This document shows, piece by piece, positions 20,141 through 29,267 of a DNA stretch of 64,000 bases. The position numbers and the translations under genes were made by a program. How positions within the stretch are numbered: position 1 is the stretch's first letter; each line of letters starts with the position of its first letter. Origin of the DNA: Aquimarina pacifica (GTDB lineage Bacteria > Bacteroidota > Bacteroidia > Flavobacteriales > Flavobacteriaceae); the NCBI RefSeq assembly GCF_000520955.1, contig NZ_JACC01000030.1, positions 17,874-81,873 of the forward strand. The letters run 5' to 3'. The notes under the pieces were generated by a model. It was not told the DNA's origin. It searched no databases and saw only the letters and a program-made list of their open reading frames with translations.

Positions 20141-20173
20141 AAAAAAGAGAGACATAAATGCCTCTCTTTTTTT
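20141..20173 (-). terminator. Intrinsic terminator of rpsO
   Basis: An inverted repeat AGAGAG/CTCTCT with a 10-nt loop, flanked by A and T runs, begins immediately after the rpsO stop. It would uncouple rpsO from pnp, fully or in part. Confidence 0.82.
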
Positions 20174-20175
20174 GA

Positions 20176-20445
20176 TTATTTTCTTAATCCTAATTCTTTT
20201 ACAATTGCACGATATCTCAAGATATCTTTTTTGATAAGGTAATCTAATAAATCTCTACGCTTACCTACCAATTTAACTAATGAACGCTCTGTGTTAAAAT
20301 CTTTACGATTTTTTTTCAAGTGCTCAGTAAGGTGAGTAATTCTGTGCGTAAATAATGCGATTTGACCTTCTGCAGAACCGCTATCATGCTTTCCTTTACC
20401 GTGTTTTGCAAAAATTTCTTCTTTAACTTCTTTCGTTAAATACAT
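20176..20445 (-). CDS. rpsO: 30S ribosomal protein S15
   Basis: An 89-residue protein of standard length that binds 16S rRNA early in small-subunit assembly. The family motifs HDSGSAEGQIALFTHRI, LTEHLKKNRKDFNTERSL and VGKRRDLLDYL are all present. It has its own promoter (20501-20508), a 5' hairpin in the leader and a terminator, and stands upstream of pnp. Confidence 0.98.
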   Translation of the reverse strand: MYLTKEVKEEIFAKHGKGKHDSGSAEGQIALFTHRITHLTEHLKKNRKDFNTERSLVKLVGKRRDLLDYLIKKDILRYRAIVKELGLRK

Positions 20446-20477
20446 TCCAATATTATTTAAATGATTTTTATGTATAT

Positions 20478-20494
20478 AATAGCATTTTGCTATT
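20478..20494 (-). promoter_or_regulatory. Hairpin at the 5' end of the rpsO leader
   Basis: A perfect 7-bp stem (AATAGCA / TGCTATT) with a 3-nt loop, starting 6 nt downstream of the -7 promoter word. It would therefore form at or near the very 5' end of the mRNA. It may stabilise the message or take part in S15 autoregulation (inference). Confidence 0.5.
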
Positions 20495-20500
20495 AACGTG

Positions 20501-20508
20501 CAAATATA
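20501..20508 (-). promoter_or_regulatory. Promoter -7 element of rpsO (TATATTTG)
   Basis: Exact match to TAnnTTTG on the minus strand, followed by CACG, 55 nt before the start codon. An ATTG lies 18 nt upstream as a possible -33 element. Confidence 0.75.
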
Positions 20509-20612
20509 CTAATTTTTAAAACATTACAATGGTTTATTTCATAAATTGAAATGAACAAAGTGTTACTAGTACATTATTGCCTCTCTAGTTACAATTCAGA
20601 AAATATTTTCTC

Positions 20613-21473
20613 TTAATTGTTTGATAAAGGTCTGTTTAGTATTAAATTCAGATATAGATTTACCTTGTTTTTTAGTTCATGTCTTGGTGTAATAAAATCA
20701 AGGAATCCATGTTCTTTCAAGAACTCTGCAGTTTGAAACCCTTCTGGCAACTCTTTTCCTGTTGTATCTCGTACTACTCTAGGTCCTGCAAATCCTATCA
20801 GCGCTCCTGGTTCTGCAATATTAATGTCACCTAGCATTGCAAATGATGCAGTGGTTCCTCCTGTGGTTGGGTCCGTGCATAAAGAAATGTAAGGAATGCC
20901 TGCATCTGCCAATTGTGCTAGTCTTGCAGAGGTTTTTGCTAATTGCATTAACGATAATGCGGCTTCCATCATACGAGCACCTCCTGATTTAGAAATAATT
21001 AGTAACGGAATTTTGTTTTTTAGCGAGTAATCTGCTGCTCTGGCAATTTTTTCGCCAACTACACTTCCCATTGATCCGCCGATAAATGCGAAATCCATAC
21101 ACGCAATAACTAAATCATTACCATTAGATTTTCCAACCGCCGTTTTGACTGCATCTTTTAATTTAGTTTTTTCCTGAGCATCTTTAAGACGATCTACATA
21201 TTTCTTTTTGTCCTCAAATTTAAGAGGGTCTTTTGACGAAAGATTTTTATCAAGTTCTTTATATTTATTGTCGTCAAATAAAATCTCAAAATATTCTTTA
21301 CTGCCTATTCGAACATGATAACCATCTTCTGGACTTACATAGAAGTTTTTTTCTAATTGTTCTGCATCTACAATTTTTCCTGTCGGAGATTTATACCAAA
21401 GTCCTTTTGGTACATCTTTTTTGTCTTCTGTAGCAGTCTGTATACCTTTCTGCGTTCTTTTAAACCAAGCCAT
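20613..21473 (-). CDS. accD: Acetyl-CoA carboxylase carboxyltransferase subunit beta, zinc-finger cysteines absent
   Basis: Half of the carboxyltransferase that makes malonyl-CoA for fatty acid synthesis. The 286-residue protein has the crotonase-like core with [43 protein letters not shown] and [11 protein letters not shown]. In E. coli AccD the N-terminus carries a four-Cys zinc ribbon. Here residues 1-60 contain no cysteine at all, and the equivalent segments read KSPTGK and VSPEDGYH. The length and core are otherwise normal, so the enzyme should be active. This follows fbaA on the same strand. Confidence 0.96.
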   Translation of the reverse strand: MAWFKRTQKGIQTATEDKKDVPKGLWYKSPTGKIVDAEQLEKNFYVSPEDGYHVRIGSKEYFEILFDDNKYKELDKNLSSKDPLKFEDKKKYVDRLKDAQEKTKLKDAVKTAVGKSNGNDLVIACMDFAFIGGSMGSVVGEKIARAADYSLKNKIPLLIISKSGGARMMEAALSLMQLAKTSARLAQLADAGIPYISLCTDPTTGGTTASFAMLGDINIAEPGALIGFAGPRVVRDTTGKELPEGFQTAEFLKEHGFLDFITPRHELKNKVNLYLNLILNRPLSNN

Positions 21474-21492
21474 TAAGTAGTCTCTTTAAAAT

Positions 21493-21521
21493 AAAGTCGA
21501 AAAATAGTGATTTTCAACTTT
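21493..21521 (-). terminator. Possible terminator between fbaA and accD
   Basis: An 11-bp stem (21493-21503 with 21511-21521) with one G-U wobble pair in the minus-strand RNA and a 7-nt loop. The U tail is weak, so it may only attenuate read-through from fbaA into accD. Confidence 0.42.
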
Positions 21522-21533
21522 TATTTTACCTTT

Positions 21534-22601
21534 TTACAAGGTATTAACATTATTCAAATCTTCGAAAGCCTTTTTAAGGCGGTCTTTAAATGTGATTTCA
21601 CCTTCTCTTAACCATTTTCTAGGATCATAATATTTTTTATTAGGTTCTTCAGATCCTTCTGGGTTTCCAATCTGCGTTTTAAGGTAGTCTATATTAGTAG
21701 TCATATAGTCACGTATCCCAACATTAAAAGCAAATTGTAGATCTGTGTCGATATTCATTTTAATAACACCATACCCGATAGCCTCTCTTATTTCTTCTAG
21801 GGTAGAACCACTTCCGCCATGAAATACAAAGTCAATGTAATTTTCTTCGACACCGTATTTTTCTGAAATAAACTCTTGAGAATTTTTTAATATTTTAGGA
21901 GTAAGTTTTACATTTCCTGGTTTGTATACTCCATGCACATTACCAAAGGCTGCAGCAACTGTAAATTTATCACTTACTTTAATTAATTCTTCATAGGCGT
22001 ATGCTACCTCTTCTGGTTGCGTATATAATTTAGAATCGTCTACATCACTATTATCAACCCCATCTTCTTCACCACCAGTAATTCCTAATTCGATCTCTAA
22101 TGTCATACCCATTTTACTCATACGAGCTAGATATTGCTTGCAGATTTCAATGTTTTCCTCGATTGATTCTTCTGATAAATCAATCATGTGGGAGCTGTAT
22201 AAAGGTTTTCCTGTTTCTTTATAGAACTTTTCTCCTTGATCTAGTAATCCATCAATCCAGGGGAGTAATTTTTTTGCACAGTGATCTGTGTGTAAAATAA
22301 CGGGTACACCATAAGCTTCAGCCATTAGATGTACATGTTTTGCACCTGCAGTAGCCCCAAGTATAGATGCTTTTTGATCAGTATTAGAAAGACCTTTTCC
22401 TGCGTTGAAATGAGCTCCTCCATTAGAAAATTGAATGATAACAGGAGCGTTTAATTCTGCTGCAGTTTCTAAAACGGCATTGATTGTATTAGAACCTATT
22501 ACATTAACGGCTGGTAACGCAAAAGCATGTTCTTTTGCATACTTAAAAATAGCCTGCACCTCGTCTCCTGTTGCAACTCCTGGTTTGATGTTGTGACTCA
22601 T
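21534..22601 (-). CDS. fbaA: Class II fructose-bisphosphate aldolase
   Basis: Zinc-dependent cleavage of fructose 1,6-bisphosphate in glycolysis and the reverse in gluconeogenesis. The 355-residue protein carries the metal and phosphate motifs of the FbaA type: LHTDHCAKKLLPW, a GNVHGVY segment, FHGGSGST and KMNIDTDLQ. Length matches the E. coli enzyme (359). No exact -7 promoter word lies directly upstream; the closest is TACTTTTA near 22630. Confidence 0.97.
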   Translation of the reverse strand: MSHNIKPGVATGDEVQAIFKYAKEHAFALPAVNVIGSNTINAVLETAAELNAPVIIQFSNGGAHFNAGKGLSNTDQKASILGATAGAKHVHLMAEAYGVPVILHTDHCAKKLLPWIDGLLDQGEKFYKETGKPLYSSHMIDLSEESIEENIEICKQYLARMSKMGMTLEIELGITGGEEDGVDNSDVDDSKLYTQPEEVAYAYEELIKVSDKFTVAAAFGNVHGVYKPGNVKLTPKILKNSQEFISEKYGVEENYIDFVFHGGSGSTLEEIREAIGYGVIKMNIDTDLQFAFNVGIRDYMTTNIDYLKTQIGNPEGSEEPNKKYYDPRKWLREGEITFKDRLKKAFEDLNNVNTL

Positions 22602-22804
22602 AATTTAGTTTTAATTTGTATGGAAGTAAAAGTAGTAAAATTATACGTAAATGGGTACGATTACAATGTCGTATAAAGGGTATAAACGTAATTATTTCTA
22701 ATTACATCGTTATAGTTAATAATTAAAATGCTAAAAGAATATATTTTGTATAATTATCTAGTTAATTTTTTGAATTATTATGATTTGTTTGCTGCTTTTT
22801 TGGT

Positions 22805-25384
22805 CTAAAACGGATAGTTAATTCCGAAATTATAAACAGCTTTAGAAAGGTTATATCCTTTAAACCATCTTTGGTCTTCATCATTGGCAGGATTAAATGT
22901 TTTAAATCCAATATCGAGTCTAATGACGAAAAAATTAAAATCGTATCGAAATCCAAGTCCGCTTCCTACTGCTATTTCTTGAATATCATCAAGTTTAGAA
23001 AAAACGGCTTCTTCTTCATCTGCATTGTCAAGTACATTCCAGATGTTTCCTGTGTCAATAAACAAAGCTCCATTTAGGGATCCTAAGATGTTGTATCGAT
23101 ATTCGATATTTGCGGCTATTTTCATATTCGCTTCATTAAATTCGTCGATACCACCGGTACTTCCTGGTCCCAGATCATACACTGTCCAGGCTCTATTGTC
23201 ATTCGGTCCTCCTCCGAAGAAACTTCGAGCAAAAGGAATACTGTTTGCATTGCCATACGGAAGGGCGATACCACCAAACATTCTAAAAGCAAGTATGTTA
23301 TTTCGTTGCAAGTCCCAATGCTTTATGTAATCTAATTCAATTTTAGCGTATTGAGAAAATTCGACTCCAAATATATCATATCGATCATTTGAATTTTTCT
23401 TTAACCCAGCTAGATTCGAAATAGTGCTTAAAACATTACCTGCTAATTCTAGTTTGAGTCTAAATCTAGAATATTCTTCGTCATAAAGATTTTCGCGGTT
23501 GTTTTTTGTGAATGTATAGCTAGATGCAAAAATAAGATTGTCTTCTGTTAATCGGGTTTTACGTTCATTAATATTTAATATTTCTTCTAGCTGATCCGTT
23601 GTTAGGTCAGTTTCTCTTTGTGAGCTAAGAGATTGTGCAATGAAACCATTTGCTCCTCCTGGTATACTTAATGTGGCTTCATCAATAGTCAAAGTTCCTG
23701 TATCGGGTTGAGAAAAGAATGGCGAGTCAACATCAAGAACTTCCCTTGCAATAGTATTAAGGTTGTTGAATGAGGTGTTGTAAATGTTAAAGTAATTACT
23801 GGTGTTTAGATTTCTAACATATTGTACATTAATAATATCTAATTGATTGTTTCTTGTGCTGCTTGGTTTCCATTGGTAATTAAATATACCTGTTGCATTT
23901 TGCTTATCGAGTCCAATATTTTGTTGAAGGTTGAGGCCTAGTATAAGGTTTGTTTTTGGAGACATGCTTTTTGGAATAATCCTGTTGGTCTTGATTGGGA
24001 AGAGTATTTTTGGAAATGATAATTTGGCATCAGCCCCGATCTCTGAGATATTAAAAAATTTTTCTCCTCCGTCAACCGCGTCACTAGAAGAACCGATACT
24101 CCCTCGTCCAGAAATTTCCAGAATTTCGGCTCCCTTAAAAACATTTCGAATTAATAGAGATCCTCCGAAACCTATTCCAAATGCCTGAATACTAGATGTA
24201 GAAATATCAAACTCTACATTTGTACTGTATTTTTTTCTTGGAGTTAATAGTATGTTGGCTATAAGGCTTTCTCCTTTTGGGTCTTTTGTGTCAATAGCAT
24301 ACCTAATATTAGGATATTTAAACATTCGTAGGTTGTTTACCTGGTTTTGGGTAAGAGTACGATCCCTGTCTCTATAAATTTCGTTTGGATTAATTAAAAT
24401 AGCATTCGTAATCGCTTTTCGAGTATATTTTATTTTGTCAAACGCAAAAATGTTATACCCTTTATAATTGGTGCTATCTAGAGGTTTTCTACTTTTGTTG
24501 GCATATGAATAATCAGTATAAATATTCACATCACTTATCTTGTATTTTTTGAAGGGAATTCTAGTCGTCGAATCATTATATGTAACTGATCTGTTTTTGA
24601 TAAGAAGATTAAGATTTACAGCATGGTCAGTATTTATAGTATCTGCATCGAATTTTATATATTCTTTTTCAAAATCATATAATCCAGAGTTTCTAAATAA
24701 TGAGGTAATTCGTTCTCTTTCTGCCTCGATATCACTGGTTTTGTATTGACTTCCAACAAGAATTTTTGATTTTTCTGTATGAAGTTTGAAAATAGAATCA
24801 GCAACCGTTGTTTCTATTTTTGTTGTAAGCGAATCTATAAAATAAGGTTTGTGTGGCTTGATGTAGTAGTCTATCGTTGCTGTTTTGTTTTCGGTTGTAT
24901 TAATTTTATAATCAGCCTCTACATTAAACCATCCATTATTCCAATAATAAGATTCTAGCCTTTTTATTGATCGTTTTGTCTTTGATTCATCAATTATAAA
25001 AGGAGTTTCTCCGGTGCTTTTGATCCATTCATTGATGCTGGATAATCCTACTCCTAATCGATCTACCTGTTTTTTAGAAAGTAAATTTGTAATTCGTTTT
25101 TCTCGTTTCGGTTTTTTTGTTAGCCAATCTTGATAGGCAGAATCTTTATTTGGGCTTGCTAAATTATATAAGTGAAGTCTAAGTGGTATACCAAGCAGCC
25201 GTGTATTGGGTTTTTGGTATAGTTGATTGTATAAATTAACGTCCTTAGTTTTTACGCTATCTACAAAAATTTGATTTTTTTCTAATAAGTAATCACTTTC
25301 CTGAACTCTTTTTACTGCATCACATGAAAATAAAAAGACGGTAGTTAGGGTAATTAATAATATTTTTGCGGATAGGACTTTCAA
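22805..25384 (-). CDS. tamL: BamA/TamA-family outer membrane lipoprotein (TamL)
   Basis: An 859-residue Omp85-family protein. The N-terminus is a lipoprotein signal with lipobox LFSC (lipidated C21), the mark of the Bacteroidota TamL variant as opposed to BamA. POTRA-like domains occupy roughly 30-380. The C-terminal half is the 16-strand barrel, with conserved FGGGPNDNRAW and a final aromatic residue (YNFGINYPF) typical of outer membrane barrels. It probably helps insert or translocate outer membrane proteins together with TamB, but no tamB gene is adjacent. It is divergent from the methyltransferase gene at 25422 with only 37 bp between. Confidence 0.88.
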   Translation of the reverse strand: MKVLSAKILLITLTTVFLFSCDAVKRVQESDYLLEKNQIFVDSVKTKDVNLYNQLYQKPNTRLLGIPLRLHLYNLASPNKDSAYQDWLTKKPKREKRITNLLSKKQVDRLGVGLSSINEWIKSTGETPFIIDESKTKRSIKRLESYYWNNGWFNVEADYKINTTENKTATIDYYIKPHKPYFIDSLTTKIETTVADSIFKLHTEKSKILVGSQYKTSDIEAERERITSLFRNSGLYDFEKEYIKFDADTINTDHAVNLNLLIKNRSVTYNDSTTRIPFKKYKISDVNIYTDYSYANKSRKPLDSTNYKGYNIFAFDKIKYTRKAITNAILINPNEIYRDRDRTLTQNQVNNLRMFKYPNIRYAIDTKDPKGESLIANILLTPRKKYSTNVEFDISTSSIQAFGIGFGGSLLIRNVFKGAEILEISGRGSIGSSSDAVDGGEKFFNISEIGADAKLSFPKILFPIKTNRIIPKSMSPKTNLILGLNLQQNIGLDKQNATGIFNYQWKPSSTRNNQLDIINVQYVRNLNTSNYFNIYNTSFNNLNTIAREVLDVDSPFFSQPDTGTLTIDEATLSIPGGANGFIAQSLSSQRETDLTTDQLEEILNINERKTRLTEDNLIFASSYTFTKNNRENLYDEEYSRFRLKLELAGNVLSTISNLAGLKKNSNDRYDIFGVEFSQYAKIELDYIKHWDLQRNNILAFRMFGGIALPYGNANSIPFARSFFGGGPNDNRAWTVYDLGPGSTGGIDEFNEANMKIAANIEYRYNILGSLNGALFIDTGNIWNVLDNADEEEAVFSKLDDIQEIAVGSGLGFRYDFNFFVIRLDIGFKTFNPANDEDQRWFKGYNLSKAVYNFGINYPF

Positions 25385-25421
25385 TTCATATTCATTATTG
25401 ATTCAAAAATACACTATTTGT

Positions 25422-26153
25422 ATGGTTAGCAAAAACCAAAGAAAACTAATAAAGAGTTTATATCAAAAAAAATACCGAAAACAGCACGGTTTATTTGTTG
25501 CAGAAGGAAAAAAAGTGATAAAAGAGCTACTTGATGCAAATATTGAGCTTCATTCTCTTTTTACAGTAGATGTTCGTTTTTTTGAAACTTCGGGAAATAA
25601 TACATATAAAGTAACAGATGAGGAATTGAAGCAAATTAGTTTCTTAACTACCCCACAGACAGCACTGGGTGTTTTTTATATTCCTAAAATAAAAAAAATA
25701 GAGAATAACGGATTGGTTTTGGCGCTTGATGATGTTCGTGATCCTGGTAACTTAGGTACTATTATTCGTTTGTGTGATTGGTTCGGAGTAAAAGATTTAG
25801 TTTGTTCTTTGCAAACAGTAGATTGTTATAATACTAAGGTTATTCAGGCTACAATGGGTTCTATTACGCGCGTCAATATTCAGTATGTAGATCTTGTAAA
25901 ATATTTAGAAGAAAACACTGGTCTTGTAACTGTTTTTGGAACTTTTATGGATGGAGATTCTGTGTATGCTAAACAATTGCCTAAAAAAGGTATTGTGGTA
26001 ATGGGGAATGAAGCTAATGGTATATCTCGTACCATTGAAGATTTGGTTGATAAAAGGTTGACCATTCCTCAATTTGGACAAAATAGAGAAACAGAAAGCC
26101 TTAATGTGGCCACTGCTACTGCAATATTATTAAGTGAATTTAGGAGATCTTAA
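25422..26153 (+). CDS. TrmH/SpoU family RNA 2'-O-methyltransferase
   Basis: A 243-residue SPOUT methyltransferase. It has an N-terminal substrate-binding domain (LIKSLYQKKYRKQHGLFVAEG) and the knotted catalytic domain with LALDDVRDPGNLGTIIR, VVMGNEANGIS and LTIPQFG...SLNVATATAILL. The target nucleotide in rRNA or tRNA is not known. The frame extends to TTG at 25398, but ATG at 25422 (MVSKNQ) fits the family start better. It converges with porT, 14 bp apart. Confidence 0.93.
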   Translation: MVSKNQRKLIKSLYQKKYRKQHGLFVAEGKKVIKELLDANIELHSLFTVDVRFFETSGNNTYKVTDEELKQISFLTTPQTALGVFYIPKIKKIENNGLVLALDDVRDPGNLGTIIRLCDWFGVKDLVCSLQTVDCYNTKVIQATMGSITRVNIQYVDLVKYLEENTGLVTVFGTFMDGDSVYAKQLPKKGIVVMGNEANGISRTIEDLVDKRLTIPQFGQNRETESLNVATATAILLSEFRRS

Positions 26154-26167
26154 TTGCCGTGTTCTTG

Positions 26168-26890
26168 TTATTGAAAAGTGAAATTGATAAAAATTCCTCT
26201 TGAAGACATTTTGTCAATATTTGAAGTCCAAGGGCTTAAAGGATCGTTGTCTCTAACAAGTTCATCACTCATAGCGAATACACCTCTAATTGACGGTGTA
26301 AATTTAAAATAGTATAAGTATAAATCTACACCAAAACCAATCTCATAATAATTAGTGTTGGTTTTCATTCTAAATTGCCCTGCTGCATTATCATCAGGGT
26401 TGTCCTCGTTACTCGATAAGTTAAGAGAAGTTGATATACCTCCGACAATAAAAGGTTTTATGTTGTTGATTCTTTTTGTCGATACTTTTAATAATAGAGG
26501 AAGGTGGACATAAGTAGATTTTACTTCTCGCTGTGATCTAAATGTGTCTGTAATTTCGAAGTCAGTGCTATTGAACAATAAATTTCTTGTAGAGAAAGTA
26601 ACCATAGGTTCGAATCTCAGGTCAAAATAATCATTGATTCTCATATTGCCTAGGAGGCCTACACTAAAACCTGTAGATTCATCATGAATCACTTCTGTCA
26701 AAGGGTCTCCTTCTTCGGGAACATTATAATCAAAATTAAAATCATAAAAATTAAATCCTAAAATATACCCATAACTGAATCTAGGTTTATCAAAATTTTG
26801 CAGGTTTTGTACGCGTTCTTTAGAAAATAGTTGAGCACTCATGTCTTGAGTACATACTAAAATTGCAAGTAAGATAAATAGTCTTTTCAT
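26168..26890 (-). CDS. porT: Type IX secretion/gliding protein PorT (outer membrane beta-barrel)
   Basis: A 240-residue outer membrane protein with a signal peptide (1-20, ending MSAQ), predicted to form a small beta-barrel. The start of the mature part (FDKPRFSYGYILGFNFYDF) matches PorT/SprT. PorT is required for T9SS export in Porphyromonas and Flavobacterium. Position directly after ubiE is the arrangement I know from Flavobacteriia and supports the call. Probably cotranscribed with ubiE across an 89-bp gap. Confidence 0.85.
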   Translation of the reverse strand: MKRLFILLAILVCTQDMSAQLFSKERVQNLQNFDKPRFSYGYILGFNFYDFNFDYNVPEEGDPLTEVIHDESTGFSVGLLGNMRINDYFDLRFEPMVTFSTRNLLFNSTDFEITDTFRSQREVKSTYVHLPLLLKVSTKRINNIKPFIVGGISTSLNLSSNEDNPDDNAAGQFRMKTNTNYYEIGFGVDLYLYYFKFTPSIRGVFAMSDELVRDNDPLSPWTSNIDKMSSRGIFINFTFQ

Positions 26891-26979
26891 CGATTTTTAA
26901 AATTTTTCTTTACCGAAGAACGAATAAAACTTCGTAAATCGGGTAAATCCTCTGTCTTCGCATAAACCTTATGCTTTCA

Positions 26980-27708
26980 TTATTTTGTTGCTACATAAAT
27001 AGTGGCAACACCAAAAGTCTGTGGGTTATCTTTGACTTCTATAAACCCAATTTTTTTCAAAATATTGTTGAAGGCCTCCCCATAAGAAAAAGCTGCAGCA
27101 CTTTCACTTAAGTAAGAGTATGCAGATTTGTCTTTAGAAAACAATTTTCCTATTAAGGGTAGTATTCTAGTTGTATATAGTTTGTACCCTTGTTTATATG
27201 GGGTTTTAGTAGGGATCGAAGTTTCGAGTACTATAAAAGTGCCTCCTGGTTTAAGTACTCTATAAATTTCAGACAAACCTTTTTCTAAATTCTCAAAATT
27301 ACGCACTCCAAAAGCAACGGTTACAGCATCAAAGTAATGATCATCGTAGGTTAGTTTTTCACTATCCCCTTGAACCATTGTGATAACATTTTCTAGTTTT
27401 TTGTCTAGTATTTTTTTTCTACCAATTGATAACATGCCCTTAGAAATATCTAGGCCAATGATTTCTAAAGCCCCAGTTTCTGATAGATTGATTGCAAGAT
27501 CACCAGTGCCTGTAGCTACATCCAGAATTCTTTTAGGATTTGTATTTTTTACTAAGGACACTACCTTTTTACGCCATTTTATATCAATTCCAAAAGAAAT
27601 TACACGGTTGAGTCCGTCATAGTTTTCCGAGATAGTATCAAACATTTCGGTAACCTGTTCTTTTTTAGATCGATTTTTGTCTTTGTAGGGTGTTATTTTC
27701 TCCGACAT
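26980..27708 (-). CDS. ubiE: Demethylmenaquinone methyltransferase
   Basis: SAM-dependent C-methyltransferase for the last step of menaquinone synthesis (MenG role; Bacteroidota use menaquinone). The 242-residue protein shows ILDVATGTGDLAINL (SAM site), FDAVTVAFGVRNFENL and the UbiE signature RVLKPGG. The product quinone is the electron acceptor for the Nqr complex encoded in this window. It has its own promoter, and porT follows. Confidence 0.95.
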   Translation of the reverse strand: MSEKITPYKDKNRSKKEQVTEMFDTISENYDGLNRVISFGIDIKWRKKVVSLVKNTNPKRILDVATGTGDLAINLSETGALEIIGLDISKGMLSIGRKKILDKKLENVITMVQGDSEKLTYDDHYFDAVTVAFGVRNFENLEKGLSEIYRVLKPGGTFIVLETSIPTKTPYKQGYKLYTTRILPLIGKLFSKDKSAYSYLSESAAAFSYGEAFNNILKKIGFIEVKDNPQTFGVATIYVATK

Positions 27709-27723
27709 TCAAAAAAATTTAGG

Positions 27724-27731
27724 CAAATATA
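27724..27731 (-). promoter_or_regulatory. Promoter -7 element of ubiE-porT (TATATTTG)
   Basis: Exact TAnnTTTG match on the minus strand, 15 nt before the ubiE ATG, giving a very short leader. Confidence 0.75.
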
Positions 27732-27809
27732 CATTTTTGATACGGATAGTAAGAATAGATTTTAATTAAGTTATTGGGAATCAAATTTTATCAGTTTATC
27801 AATTTGTAG

Positions 27810-27817
27810 TACCTTTG
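27810..27817 (+). promoter_or_regulatory. Promoter -7 element of trkA-trkH (TACCTTTG)
   Basis: Exact TAnnTTTG match about 98 nt before the trkA start, with a T-rich -33 region (ATTTTA around 27785-27790). It stands back to back with the ubiE promoter. Confidence 0.7.
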
Positions 27818-27915
27818 TAGGCTTTTATAACGTAAGACGCTTATTTTCCTCAAAAAATAAGTAATAGATCTTATGGTTTATTTTATCACTAGATGGGAAA
27901 CAATATACAAAACCA

Positions 27916-29265
27916 ATGAAAATTATTATCGCCGGAGCCGGTGAGGTAGGTTTTCATTTGGCAAAACTACTCTCTTTTGAGTCTCAAGACATAACACTTA
28001 TAGATACTGACAAAGAATGTCTTAATTACGCAGACACTCACTTAGACATTAGGGTTATTAAAGGAGATGCTACCTCTATTGCTATCTTAAAAGATGCAGG
28101 TGTAGAAAATATCGATATGGTAATTAGTGTTACCTCAAGTGAGACTACAAATATCACGACTTGCGTGCTTGCAAAGCAATTAGGCGCTAAACGAACAATA
28201 GCGAGAATTTCGAACGCTGAGTTTATAGAAAATAAAGAAGAAGTTGGGTTTACAAAATTTGGAATAGATGAATTGATTTCGCCTGAGGCATTGGCTGCTA
28301 GTGAGATTGAGCTTCTACTAAATCAATCTGCTTTTCATGACAGTTATGAGTTTGAGGATGGAGCACTTACCATGGTAGGAACAACGCTTTCTAAGGAGGC
28401 TTTGTTTGTTGGTAAAACAGTAAGAGCAGCAGCAGAGATATTTCCTGAGCTGCATTTTATGCCTATTGCAATTCAAAGGTCAGGAACGCAATATACGCTT
28501 ATACCCAGAGGAGATACAACTTTTAAAGAAGGAGATCAGGTGTATTTTGTGACTTCCAAGGGAGGGGTCGAAGAACTTTATAAGTTAACAGGAAAAGTCA
28601 AAGAGGAGATCAAAAATGTAATGATTCTCGGAGGTAGTAAAATAGGTTACAAGACTTCACGAGATCTTTGCGATCATAAATTTCGGGTAAAACTAATAGA
28701 AAAAGACAAAGAAAAATCGTTTGATCTTGCAGACGATTTACCGAGTGCGTTGATAATTAATGGAGATGGTCGTAATGTAGAATTGTTACAAGAAGAAAGT
28801 ATCGACCGGATGGATGCGTTTATTGCCGTTACAGGTAATTCTGAGACAAATATCATGTCGTGCTTGGTTGCAAAATCTAAGGGGGTAAGAAAAACAATTG
28901 CTTTAGTAGAAAATATGGATTATTTTCAGCTATCACATTCTATTGGAATCGATACGCTTATCAATAAAAAACTATTGGCGGCTAATAATATTTTTAGATT
29001 TATTAGAAAAGGAGAAGTTGTGGCGATGACCAAATTAAATAATATGAATGCCGAACTTCTTGAATTTATAGTGAAGCCCAGATCAGAGGTAAGTGATAAT
29101 CTAATAAAAGATCTTGATTTTCCTCGTTCGGCTATTATCGCAGGGGTAATCAGAAATGGAGAAGGGATGATTCCTCTAGGAGATTTTTATATCCAGGCAA
29201 GAGATAGGGTGGTTGTGTGTTGTTTGCCAAAATCTATTAAGAAAATAGAAAAGCTTTTCTTGTAA
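27916..29265 (+). CDS. trkA: Trk system potassium uptake protein TrkA
   Basis: A 449-residue cytosolic gating subunit with two RCK units in tandem. Each unit has an NAD-binding Rossmann fold (IIIAGAGEVGFHLAKLL near residue 3; VMILGGSKIGYKTSRDL near 235) and a TrkA-C domain (~135-220, ~365-449). It binds nucleotides and controls the TrkH channel encoded 2 bp downstream. Length and order are standard. Confidence 0.96.
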   Translation: MKIIIAGAGEVGFHLAKLLSFESQDITLIDTDKECLNYADTHLDIRVIKGDATSIAILKDAGVENIDMVISVTSSETTNITTCVLAKQLGAKRTIARISNAEFIENKEEVGFTKFGIDELISPEALAASEIELLLNQSAFHDSYEFEDGALTMVGTTLSKEALFVGKTVRAAAEIFPELHFMPIAIQRSGTQYTLIPRGDTTFKEGDQVYFVTSKGGVEELYKLTGKVKEEIKNVMILGGSKIGYKTSRDLCDHKFRVKLIEKDKEKSFDLADDLPSALIINGDGRNVELLQEESIDRMDAFIAVTGNSETNIMSCLVAKSKGVRKTIALVENMDYFQLSHSIGIDTLINKKLLAANNIFRFIRKGEVVAMTKLNNMNAELLEFIVKPRSEVSDNLIKDLDFPRSAIIAGVIRNGEGMIPLGDFYIQARDRVVVCCLPKSIKKIEKLFL

Positions 29266-29267
29266 GA

